From Acidobacteriota bacterium (GTDB lineage Bacteria; Acidobacteriota; Terriglobia; Terriglobales; Acidobacteriaceae): 6,207 bases of DNA. The stretch is from assembly GCA_021778875.1 (NCBI GenBank), contig JAJYBT010000174.1:1-6207 (forward strand), given 5' to 3'. How positions within the stretch are numbered: the first letter of the stretch is position 1; each line of letters starts with the position of its first letter. Positions 1-5,618 of this stretch are shown here, one piece after another. The notes under the pieces are model-generated. The model saw only the letters and a program-made list of their open reading frames with translations. It made no database searches and was not told the DNA's origin. Made by a program: the position numbers and the translations under genes.

Positions 1-1
1 C

Positions 2-886
2 GATGCGCTGGACGGGCTGCTGACGCCGGAAGAGGAAGCAGTCTTCACGCAGCACATGGCAGTGTGCCCGGCGTGTACGGCATTGTTTGAGGAGTCGCGG
101 CGAGGGCGCGAGTGGATGGAGTTCCTCTCGCCCGAGCCGGAGGTTCCCGAGGGGTTGCTGGACCGGATTCTGGCCCAGACCGGCCCGGGCAAGGCGGCGA
201 ACGCGGGGCTGGTGACCAGCGCGGGCAACGTGCTCCCCATGCCTCCCGCGTGGCAGCGCCCCGGCGTCGTGGGCTGGATCCATCGCTTTGCCGAGCCGCG
301 CCTGATGATGACGGCGGCAATGGCCTTCTTCTCCATTGCACTGACTTTGAACTTGACCGGGGTACAGTTGTCGGACCTGAAGCTCGCGAACCTGCGGCCC
401 AGCGCGGTCCGCTCGTTCATGGAGCGCCGGCTCACGATGGCCTCGACCCCGATCATTCGCTACTACGACCACCTTCGCCTGGTATACGAAGTCGAAACGC
501 GGATGCGGGAGCTGCGCCGCACCACGCAAGGCGAGGGCAACGACAACCAGCAGCCGAACGACGCCCAGCCGGCAGCGCCCGGGGAATCGAAACAGAACCT
601 CGACCGCAAAGACGGAGGATCTCGCGTGGATCCGCCGCAGCAGTCGGGGACCCCGGCGTTGAAAGATTCCTCCGATTACGTGGAGGCATCCCTTACACTT
701 CAGGACCGGCAAGCGCAGTCTGGACAGGGGAAGCATGTTCGCGCGGAATTTGCGTGGGCAGCTGGGGGCTCTGACGTAACGGAGGGGCCACAGGCGGGCG
801 CACGGGTTTCCAGCGGGAACGCTGATTCTGTACAGAACGGCTCCGCAACAGGAAGTTGGGAAAGGAGCACAGTATGGACTGCGTAA
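2..886 (+). CDS. Anti-sigma factor, zf-HC2 type, single-pass membrane protein (5' end outside window)
   Basis: The frame is open from the window edge, so the start lies upstream; 294 residues are visible. Visible residues 18-25 form the HxxxCxxC zinc motif (His18, Cys22, Cys25) of zf-HC2 anti-sigma domains, which bind ECF sigma factors in the cytoplasm. A hydrophobic segment at about residues 101-122 is the only clear membrane helix. A charged, helical stretch follows (IIRYYDHLRLVYEVETRMRELRR), then about 115 polar, Gln/Gly/Ser-rich residues that look disordered and lie outside the membrane. By family knowledge it would hold a sigma factor inactive until an envelope signal arrives; the partner gene would be expected just upstream. 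The last 70 or so codons use more A/T at third positions than the rest and run 13 bases into the next gene, so the true C-terminus may be earlier or altered by a frameshift. Family call fairly sure; the partner is inferred. Confidence 0.85.
   Translation, partial: DALDGLLTPEEEAVFTQHMAVCPACTALFEESRRGREWMEFLSPEPEVPEGLLDRILAQTGPGKAANAGLVTSAGNVLPMPPAWQRPGVVGWIHRFAEPRLMMTAAMAFFSIALTLNLTGVQLSDLKLANLRPSAVRSFMERRLTMASTPIIRYYDHLRLVYEVETRMRELRRTTQGEGNDNQQPNDAQPAAPGESKQNLDRKDGGSRVDPPQQSGTPALKDSSDYVEASLTLQDRQAQSGQGKHVRAEFAWAAGGSDVTEGPQAGARVSSGNADSVQNGSATGSWERSTVWTA
826..837. promoter_or_regulatory. Perfect 12-bp palindrome, possible operator
   Basis: TTCTGTACAGAA is a perfect inverted repeat whose end is 36 bases before the ATG at 874. 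It lies inside the low-bias tail of the anti-sigma reading frame. A 12-bp palindrome is expected about once or twice by chance in a window this size, so only its position makes it suggestive. Confidence 0.25.
861..867 (+). promoter_or_regulatory. Ribosome-binding site deciding the start of the B-box protein
   Basis: AAAGGAG lies six bases before the ATG at 874. It favours this ATG over the in-frame TTG at 856, which has no comparable site. The zinc-finger homology also begins right at this methionine. Confidence 0.8.
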
Positions 887-1746
887 ATCATGCTGGAGTG
901 ACGGCAACAGCGTATTGCCAGAACTGCGGCAAAGCCATGTGCGCTGCGTGCGTTCGCACCGCGCCAGGAGGGCAGGTGCTCTGCGAGCCGTGCTTTATGG
1001 CCTGGCAGCGGATGCAACAGCCGTTCGTGGCGCCACCGGCCGGCGTGCCCAGCCCGGCGGCTGCCGCTGTGCTGGGGCTGATTCCCGGTGTCGGCGCGAT
1101 GTATAACGGCCAGTTCTTCAAGGGCCTCATCCATGTGGTGATCTTCGCGATGCTGGTGACCATCTCGGGCCAGTACGCGATCTTCGGGATCTTCATAGCG
1201 GCGTGGATTCTGTACCAGTCGTTTGAGGCCTATCACACGGCCATCGCGCGGCGCGACGGACTGCCGCTCCCCGATCCGCTGGGGCTGAATGAAGTGGGCA
1301 ACTGGCTGAACCTCGGAATGCACTCGCGGCCGCCGTATCCGGGCCAGCCCGGCGCAGGACCAATGCCCGGACCAGCGCCCGGAACTGCTCCCGGCTCTGC
1401 GCCCGGATTTGTCTCCGGAGCCGCTCCCGGTCCCGTGCCGCCGCCGTATGAAGCAGCCGGATACCAGCAGCCTCCGTATCAGCCTCCGTATCAGGCGCCC
1501 TATCAGGCCCCATATCCGCCGATGGGCGTTGAGGTTGAGCCTCCTCCCGTGCCGCCCGTCTACTGGAAGCGCAAGGAGCCAATCGGTGCGGTCATTCTCA
1601 TCGGCTTCGGGCTGATTCTGCTCATGAACCAGATGGGCTTCGTAACCGCGCGCATCGTGCACTTCCTGTGGCCGCTGATCTTTATCGGCCTGGGCGCGTG
1701 GCTGATCGTTCGCCGCGTTGGAGACACGAAGGGAGGCCCGCAATGA
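874..1746 (+). CDS. B-box zinc-finger membrane protein with TM2-like and LiaF-like transmembrane regions
   Basis: This is a 290-residue protein of unknown function. Residues 3-40 carry four metal-ligand pairs: Cys3/His6, Cys15/Cys18, Cys23/Cys26 and Cys37/Cys40, the B-box-type zinc finger found at the N-terminus of many bacterial membrane proteins. Residues 62-120 resemble a TM2 domain (GLIPGVGAMYNGQFFKG, then two further hydrophobic segments). Residues 150-230 are a Pro/Gly/Tyr/Gln-rich linker with two sets of tetrapeptide repeats. Residues 236-280 form two helices in the LiaI/LiaF pattern: Gly-rich first helix, Asn, then a WPLIFIGLG helix. The start at 874 is fixed by a strong ribosome-binding site and the homology. 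It overlaps the end of the anti-sigma gene by 13 bases and the next gene by 4 (ATGA), so it is probably translationally coupled. It may relay membrane signals or bind a partner through the zinc finger; that is inference. Confidence 0.9.
   Translation: MDCVNHAGVTATAYCQNCGKAMCAACVRTAPGGQVLCEPCFMAWQRMQQPFVAPPAGVPSPAAAAVLGLIPGVGAMYNGQFFKGLIHVVIFAMLVTISGQYAIFGIFIAAWILYQSFEAYHTAIARRDGLPLPDPLGLNEVGNWLNLGMHSRPPYPGQPGAGPMPGPAPGTAPGSAPGFVSGAAPGPVPPPYEAAGYQQPPYQPPYQAPYQAPYPPMGVEVEPPPVPPVYWKRKEPIGAVILIGFGLILLMNQMGFVTARIVHFLWPLIFIGLGAWLIVRRVGDTKGGPQ
1366..1437 (+). repeat. Six degenerate 12-bp repeats encoding PGxA-type tetrapeptides
   Basis: Codons 165-188 of the B-box protein read as PGPA, PGTA, PGSA, PGFV, SGAA and PGPV. 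Third positions vary between units, so this is an old or selected in-frame expansion. It forms the first half of the disordered linker between the TM2-like and LiaF-like regions. Confidence 0.75.
1468..1515 (+). repeat. Four tandem 12-bp repeats encoding Q-[PA]-P-Y
   Basis: Codons 199-214 of the B-box protein read as QPPY, QPPY, QAPY and QAPY. The first two units are identical at DNA level (CAGCCTCCGTAT) and the others differ at a few bases, which suggests recent duplication by slippage. The unit length keeps the frame. Confidence 0.85.
1729..1736 (+). promoter_or_regulatory. Ribosome-binding site for the small two-helix protein
   Basis: AAGGGAGG sits six bases before the ATG at 1743. It lies inside the 3' end of the B-box gene, where it is read as Lys-Gly-Gly. 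This fixes the start at 1743 and supports coupled translation. Confidence 0.8.
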
Positions 1747-2069
1747 ACCGCTACATTCTCATCCGCCGACTCAGAGGGCCAGCCATTCTGCTGCTCATCG
1801 GGATTATTGCGTTGCTGCACCAGGTGAACCTGGCCCACTGGGGACTGTTTGTTCCGCTGCTCCTGATTCTGATTGGCGTGCTGAAGCTGGCCGAGAGGGC
1901 TGCCCTGGCCACGGCAAGCGATATTCCGCAGTACCCCGGCTATCCCGGCGGATATCCGGGCTACCCATACGCGGGTGGCGCTCCGCAGGCACCGGCGCCG
2001 ACGGGTACCTCCATCGTGCCCGCGCCGCCGCAGACTCCGGATGAGGGAATGAAGGGAGGAGAGCTATGA
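1743..2069 (+). CDS. Small membrane protein with LiaI/LiaF-like paired helices
   Basis: This is a 108-residue protein of unknown specific function. Residues 12-28 and 34-50 form two hydrophobic helices around a short polar turn (HQVNLAHWG). This matches the pattern of the LiaI/LiaF membrane region (DUF5668-like): Gly-containing first helix, Leu-Leu turn with Asn, then a Trp and a PLLLILIGV helix. The rest is a soluble tail rich in Pro, Gly, Tyr and Ala (tyrosines at 64, 67, 71, 74 and 76), similar in character to the linker of the upstream protein. Start and stop both overlap neighbours as ATGA, so it is the middle gene of a tightly coupled set. The basic N-terminus suggests that both ends face the cytoplasm. 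It probably acts with the proteins encoded on either side, by analogy with Lia systems; this is inferred only from helix pattern and context. Confidence 0.85.
   Translation: MNRYILIRRLRGPAILLLIGIIALLHQVNLAHWGLFVPLLLILIGVLKLAERAALATASDIPQYPGYPGGYPGYPYAGGAPQAPAPTGTSIVPAPPQTPDEGMKGGEL
2054..2061 (+). promoter_or_regulatory. Ribosome-binding site for the DUF4097-like gene
   Basis: GGGAGGAG lies four bases before the ATG at 2066. As AAGGGAGG (2052-2059) it has the same six-base spacing as the site before 1743. It is embedded in the last codons of the small membrane protein, again read as Lys-Gly-Gly. Confidence 0.8.
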
Positions 2070-3673
2070 GCAGCGTGCCTCCATCCACACCTCCGGGCGG
2101 GATGCCGCCCCCGTATGATCCGCGAACGCAGTGGCGGGTCTACCAGGATCAGCAGAAAGCCGCGTGGCGCTCGCAGCGCGATGCGTGGAAGGCGCAGCAG
2201 AAGGCATGGCGGGCGCGCGCCGAGGAGATGCGCGGGCCGCGAGTGTCCTCCGTGGTGGGCCCCATCATTCTCATCGCGGCCGGCGTCGTGGGATTGCTGC
2301 TCTACAGCGGCCGCATCTCTCCGGGAACCTTCTGGGGCTGGTACGGGCACTGGTGGCCGCTGCTGCTCATCCTTGCCGGGCTGGCGCTGCTGGGCGAGTG
2401 GGCGCTGGACCTGCGGCGCACCACGCCGGTGCGGCGCAGCTCAGGCTTTGTGGGCATCCTGATTCTGCTGGCCGTGGTCGGCCTCGCCGCGTCCAACTGG
2501 AACAGCGTCTGGGGTCCGATGCGCGCGCAGTGGGGCGACCAGGACGACAACTTCTTCAACATGCTCGGCCTGCCCGAGCATGACCTGGACCAGCCGGCAA
2601 TCAGCATGCCGATTCCGGCCAGCGCCACCGTGCAGATTGAGAACCCGCGTGGAGACGTAAGCATAGCGGCCGGCGACGGAACGGAGATGCAGGTGCAGGC
2701 GCATGAGATTGCCTTTGCCAGCTCGGACGACGATGCAAAGAAGATCTTCGATGCCGAGGCCGTCCATGCCACCGTAACCGGGAACGCCGTGCTGGTAAAG
2801 ACCGACGGCAACAGCAGCGGCCGCGTTGACCTGACCATCACCGTGCCAAAGACGGTGGCGGCAACGGTCAACTCCGGCCATGGCACGGTAACGGTAGCCG
2901 GGCTGGGCGCGGGCGCAAACGTCACCTCGTCGCACGGCGATGTCCATCTGAACTCCATCCAGGGATCGGTGCAGGTGCATTTCTCCAGCAATCGCGGCGA
3001 CTTCTCCGCGCACCAGATTGACGGCGACCTGACCGCCGACGGCAACTGCAACGACGTCACCTTCTCTGAGATCAAGGGCAAGGTCACAATGAACGGCGAG
3101 ATCTTCGGCGACGTTCACATGGAGATGATCGGCGGGCCGCTGCACGTGCACACGTCGGTGACGGAGCTGGAAGTGGCCTCGCTGCCGGGCGATCTGACGC
3201 TGAACTCCGACGATCTGCGGGTCACGCAGGGCAAGGGCCTGGTGCGCGTGGTAACGCATGCCAAGGACGTGGACCTGAGCCAGATCGCGGGCGACACCTA
3301 CGTGGAAGACCGCGACGGCCGTATCGCCGTGGCTCCGGCGGGCAGCTTTGCGGTGGAGGCCAAGAACCGCAAGGGCGACGTGGAGGTGACGCTGCCGCCC
3401 AATGCGCAGGTAAACGTGGAAGGCAACGCGCGCAACGGAGACATTGTGACGGACTTTCCGCTGTCGGTAACGGGAGCGGAGAACAAGACCGTGAGCGGCC
3501 GCATCGGCGCCGGTGGACCCCGCGTGTATGTGAGCGCGGAGAACGGCGATGTACGCATCAAGCGCGGCTCGGACGTGGGCAGCCTTCCGCCCTTGCCGCC
3601 CGTTCCGCCGCAACCCAACGCGCCGCATCTGAAGGCGCCCAGGGGAACGCCAACCCAGCCGGTAACGCAATAG
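2066..3673 (+). CDS. DUF4097-like beta-repeat protein with LiaF-like triple-helix membrane anchor
   Basis: This is a 535-residue protein. Residues 20-58 are basic and probably helical, with Trp at 34, 41 and 48. Residues 62-80, 95-111 and 127-143 are three membrane helices; the first pair has the LiaI/LiaF pattern (WWPLLLILAGLALLG). Residues 180-500 contain many short beta-strand repeats with G-D or N-G-D turns (NPRGDVSI, SSHGDVHL, SNRGDFSA, NRKGDVEV, AENGDVRI), typical of the DUF4097/adhesin-like beta-helix family. The tail from 506 is Pro-rich. The positive-inside rule puts the N-terminus in the cytoplasm and the beta domain outside the inner membrane. It starts in an ATGA overlap with the small membrane protein and is followed by a terminator, so it is the last gene of the operon. 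A role as surface-exposed scaffold or sensor in envelope stress is inferred; the family has no settled biochemical activity. Confidence 0.92.
   Translation: MSSVPPSTPPGGMPPPYDPRTQWRVYQDQQKAAWRSQRDAWKAQQKAWRARAEEMRGPRVSSVVGPIILIAAGVVGLLLYSGRISPGTFWGWYGHWWPLLLILAGLALLGEWALDLRRTTPVRRSSGFVGILILLAVVGLAASNWNSVWGPMRAQWGDQDDNFFNMLGLPEHDLDQPAISMPIPASATVQIENPRGDVSIAAGDGTEMQVQAHEIAFASSDDDAKKIFDAEAVHATVTGNAVLVKTDGNSSGRVDLTITVPKTVAATVNSGHGTVTVAGLGAGANVTSSHGDVHLNSIQGSVQVHFSSNRGDFSAHQIDGDLTADGNCNDVTFSEIKGKVTMNGEIFGDVHMEMIGGPLHVHTSVTELEVASLPGDLTLNSDDLRVTQGKGLVRVVTHAKDVDLSQIAGDTYVEDRDGRIAVAPAGSFAVEAKNRKGDVEVTLPPNAQVNVEGNARNGDIVTDFPLSVTGAENKTVSGRIGAGGPRVYVSAENGDVRIKRGSDVGSLPPLPPVPPQPNAPHLKAPRGTPTQPVTQ
2156..2218 (+). 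repeat. Three heptads with a repeated A-W pair in the DUF4097-like protein
   Basis: Residues 31-51 read as KAAWRSQ, RDAWKAQ and QKAWRAR. Ala-Trp recurs every seven residues among basic and Gln residues. In a helix this puts all three tryptophans on one face next to the first membrane helix, suggesting an amphipathic or coiled-coil element lying on the inner face of the membrane. Confidence 0.7.
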
Positions 3674-3695
3674 GCAACAGCCTGCAACAAAAACG

Positions 3696-3724
3696 AGGCG
3701 CGGAGGGGTCCCCTTCCGCGCCTT
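3696..3724 (+). terminator. Intrinsic terminator-like hairpin ending the four-gene operon
   Basis: The left arm GGCGCGGAGGGG pairs with the right arm CCCCTTCCGCGCC, with one bulged T and a very short loop. It begins 22 bases after the stop at 3673. The following bases TTATTCGTT are T-rich but not a clean T-run. The left flank has a short A-run, so the hairpin might also work weakly on the other strand. Confidence 0.75.
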
Positions 3725-3763
3725 ATTCGTTGTAAGCTCCTGTGGCGGGGGCTGGTGCACGGC

Positions 3764-4393
3764 ATGGAGACGCCAATCAGCGTAATCACGGTGGAGCGGG
3801 AGTACGGATCGCGGGGCGGCGAGTTCGCCCACGAGCTGGCGGCCACGCTGGGCTGGCGGTTGCTGGACGCCGAGCTGGTGACAGGCGCGGCGAAGGCGGC
3901 CGGGGTCGATCCGGAGATGGCCCGGCAGTTCGACGAGCGGCTGGACCCGTGGTACTACCGCTACGGCAAGGTCTTCTGGCAGGAGTCGGTGTACCCGATG
4001 ACGGGGCTGTCGGAGGCGCAGGTATTCGACTCCGAGCGGATGCTGTCGCTGATGCGGCAGCAGATTGTGCAGGCGGCCAGCGAGGGCCACTGCGTGCTGG
4101 TGGGGCGCGGGTCAGCGTGCGCGCTGGGCCAGCAGCCGGGGTGCTTTCACGTCTTTGTGTATGCCACCGCCAGGGCCAAGCGCAGGTGGTTTGCGCAGAC
4201 GTTTCCCAAGCAGGCAGAGCAGGCTGACCAGTTGCTCGCGGCCTTCGACAAGCGCCGCGCGGCCGTCATTCGCCAGTTTTATCAGCAGGACTGGTGCGCG
4301 CGCGGGCTGTATCACCTGCTGCTGAACTCTGAGATGGGCATGCAGGCCATGATCGCCGCAACCCGCGGAGCGGCAGGGCTCCAGGACTGTTAG
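3764..4393 (+). CDS. Cytidylate-kinase-like P-loop protein
   Basis: This is a 209-residue protein of the cytidylate kinase-like family (Cytidylate_kin2). The N-terminus ITVEREYGSRGGEFAHELA matches the family's I[ST]-x-REYGSGG nucleotide-binding start. It is followed by LGWRLLDAELV (residues 29-39), the conserved VLVGRGSACAL strand (111-121), and a C-terminal block with DKRR (162-165) and DWCARGLYHLLLNSEMG (176-192). By homology it would phosphorylate a nucleotide or small molecule in the cytoplasm, but the substrate of this subfamily is not established. The loop lacks the classic GK[ST] lysine, as is usual for this family. ATG at 3764 is chosen because the homology begins almost at once; GTG at 3755 is possible, and neither has a strong ribosome-binding site. 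No clear promoter was recognised in the 40 bases after the terminator. Its stop overlaps that of convergent alr by four bases. Confidence 0.85.
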   Translation: METPISVITVEREYGSRGGEFAHELAATLGWRLLDAELVTGAAKAAGVDPEMARQFDERLDPWYYRYGKVFWQESVYPMTGLSEAQVFDSERMLSLMRQQIVQAASEGHCVLVGRGSACALGQQPGCFHVFVYATARAKRRWFAQTFPKQAEQADQLLAAFDKRRAAVIRQFYQQDWCARGLYHLLLNSEMGMQAMIAATRGAAGLQDC

Positions 4394-5571
4394 ACCGGCA
4401 CGCGCTCCACGCGCGGACCGATCCGGGTAAAGACCTCCCACGGAATGGTGCCCGAGGCCTCCGCGTGGTCAAAGGCAGAGATGGTCTGGTCGCCCTGCGT
4501 GCCCAGAACCACCACCTCATCGCCGGACTCCACGCCGGGAATCTCCGTAACGTCCACGACGCACTGGTCCATGCTGATCCGCCCCACCAGCGGCGCCCGC
4601 TGCCCGCGTACCAACAGGCTTAGGTGATTGCCCAGGCCTCGCGCCAGGCCGTCCGCATAGCCCACGGCCAGCAGCGCCACGCGCATCGGCTCCGTGGCAA
4701 CAAACGTGCCGTTGTAGCCCACCACCGCGCCGGCGGAAATGGAGCGCACGCCCACCACGCGAGTCTTCCACGCAAGCACCGGGCGCAGCTGCTGGCGGGC
4801 CGCGTGCAGCGTGGGCGGCTCCTCCGGCTGGAACGCCGGGTCGTACTTTGGCGGAAGCCCATAAAGCGCAAGGCCGGGGCGGATGAGCGCCTGCATGCCG
4901 CGCTCTGCCGCCAGCGCGGCAATAGCCGCCGCATCGCCGGCCAGCAGCGCGGCAGAGTTGCCCACGTTCAGCCACTCGGCCTGCAGCCCCGCGTCATGGA
5001 TGCGGTCAAGCGCCTGGTGCGTGAGGCCGAGCTGGGCCTGCGTCACGCGGCCATCGGCCTCGTCCGCGGCAAACAGATGGGTCATCACGCCCTCCAGCCG
5101 GAGCGGCGAGCTGGCGTTGAACCGGGCAAGAATCGCAGCAAGGTCGGCGGGTTGAACACCCTGGCGGCTCATGCCCGTGTCGAGCTCAAGATGCACGGGC
5201 AGCGCCTGCGCGCCGGATGCGCGCGCGGCAGCCTCCAGCTCGTCCAGATGCCACGGCTCCCACACAACCGGCGTGAGCCGGTGGCGAAGGACGTCCGCAG
5301 CCTGGCCGGGGAAGACGCCGCCGATAACAAGAATGCGAGTCTGCGGACAGACAGCGCGGGCGGCCACGCCCTCTTCCACGCTGGTAACGCCCAGCCACTG
5401 CGCGCCGCCGCGCACCACGGCTGGAGCGCAAAGGCTGAGCGAGTGGCCGTAGGCATCGGCCTTCACAATGGCGAGCAGCTGCGCGTGCGGAGCCGCAAGC
5501 GCGGCCAGAAAACGAGTGTTGTCCTCAAGGGCGCGGGTATTGATTTCAACCCAGCAGGGGCGAGTTGGCAT
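4390..5571 (-). CDS. alr: Alanine racemase
   Basis: This 393-residue, PLP-dependent cytoplasmic enzyme interconverts L- and D-alanine, feeding D-Ala-D-Ala ligase and peptidoglycan synthesis. The PLP lysine is Lys37 in AIVKADAYGHS. The second catalytic base is Tyr286 in VVGYNGTF. Other family motifs are DTGMSRQG (131-138, with Arg136), VGNSAALL (203-210), RPGLALYGLP (231-240) and RISMDQ (331-336). Length and domain order (N-terminal barrel, C-terminal beta domain) are normal and complete. Residue 129 is Glu where the Geobacillus enzyme has the carbamylated Lys129. The ATG at 5571 starts right at the conserved WVEIN block; only a weak GGA seven bases upstream serves as ribosome-binding site. 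The frame stays open further upstream, but that part has no family similarity and overlaps the symporter gene. It lies 47 bases after the symporter stop on the same strand, suggesting cotranscription. Confidence 0.97.
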   Translation of the reverse strand: MPTRPCWVEINTRALEDNTRFLAALAAPHAQLLAIVKADAYGHSLSLCAPAVVRGGAQWLGVTSVEEGVAARAVCPQTRILVIGGVFPGQAADVLRHRLTPVVWEPWHLDELEAAARASGAQALPVHLELDTGMSRQGVQPADLAAILARFNASSPLRLEGVMTHLFAADEADGRVTQAQLGLTHQALDRIHDAGLQAEWLNVGNSAALLAGDAAAIAALAAERGMQALIRPGLALYGLPPKYDPAFQPEEPPTLHAARQQLRPVLAWKTRVVGVRSISAGAVVGYNGTFVATEPMRVALLAVGYADGLARGLGNHLSLLVRGQRAPLVGRISMDQCVVDVTEIPGVESGDEVVVLGTQGDQTISAFDHAEASGTIPWEVFTRIGPRVERVPV

Positions 5572-5618
5572 CGGGCTGTCCAATCCCCAGTGTAGGGCAT
5601 TCCTGCGGGAGCACGGCC

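Noticed and set aside
815..820. GGGAAC as an ECF-type -35 element
   Set aside because: No convincing ECF -10 element is found 15-18 bases downstream, and the hexamer alone is too common.
700..1743. Open frame of 347 codons on the minus strand
   Set aside because: It is antisense to the B-box protein gene; the peptide is Arg/His-rich and its repeats mirror the Pro/Gly linker repeats. The plus-strand frame has clear domains and a ribosome-binding site.
3731..3763. Promoter for the kinase-like gene after the terminator
   Set aside because: No recognisable -35/-10 pair could be assigned with confidence.
2441..4090. Long open frame of 549 codons on the minus strand
   Set aside because: It lies opposite the DUF4097-like gene, the terminator and the start of the kinase-like gene. 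It has no recognisable family motif and is His/Arg/Val-rich, as expected from an antisense shadow in GC-rich coding DNA.
4624..5595. Open frame of 323 codons on the plus strand
   Set aside because: It is entirely antisense to alr, whose catalytic motifs are complete; the product has no family motif.
5572..5618. Possible promoter (TACACT on the minus strand) in the symporter-alr gap
   Set aside because: No -35-like hexamer stands at the proper distance and the gap is short, so cotranscription is the simpler reading.
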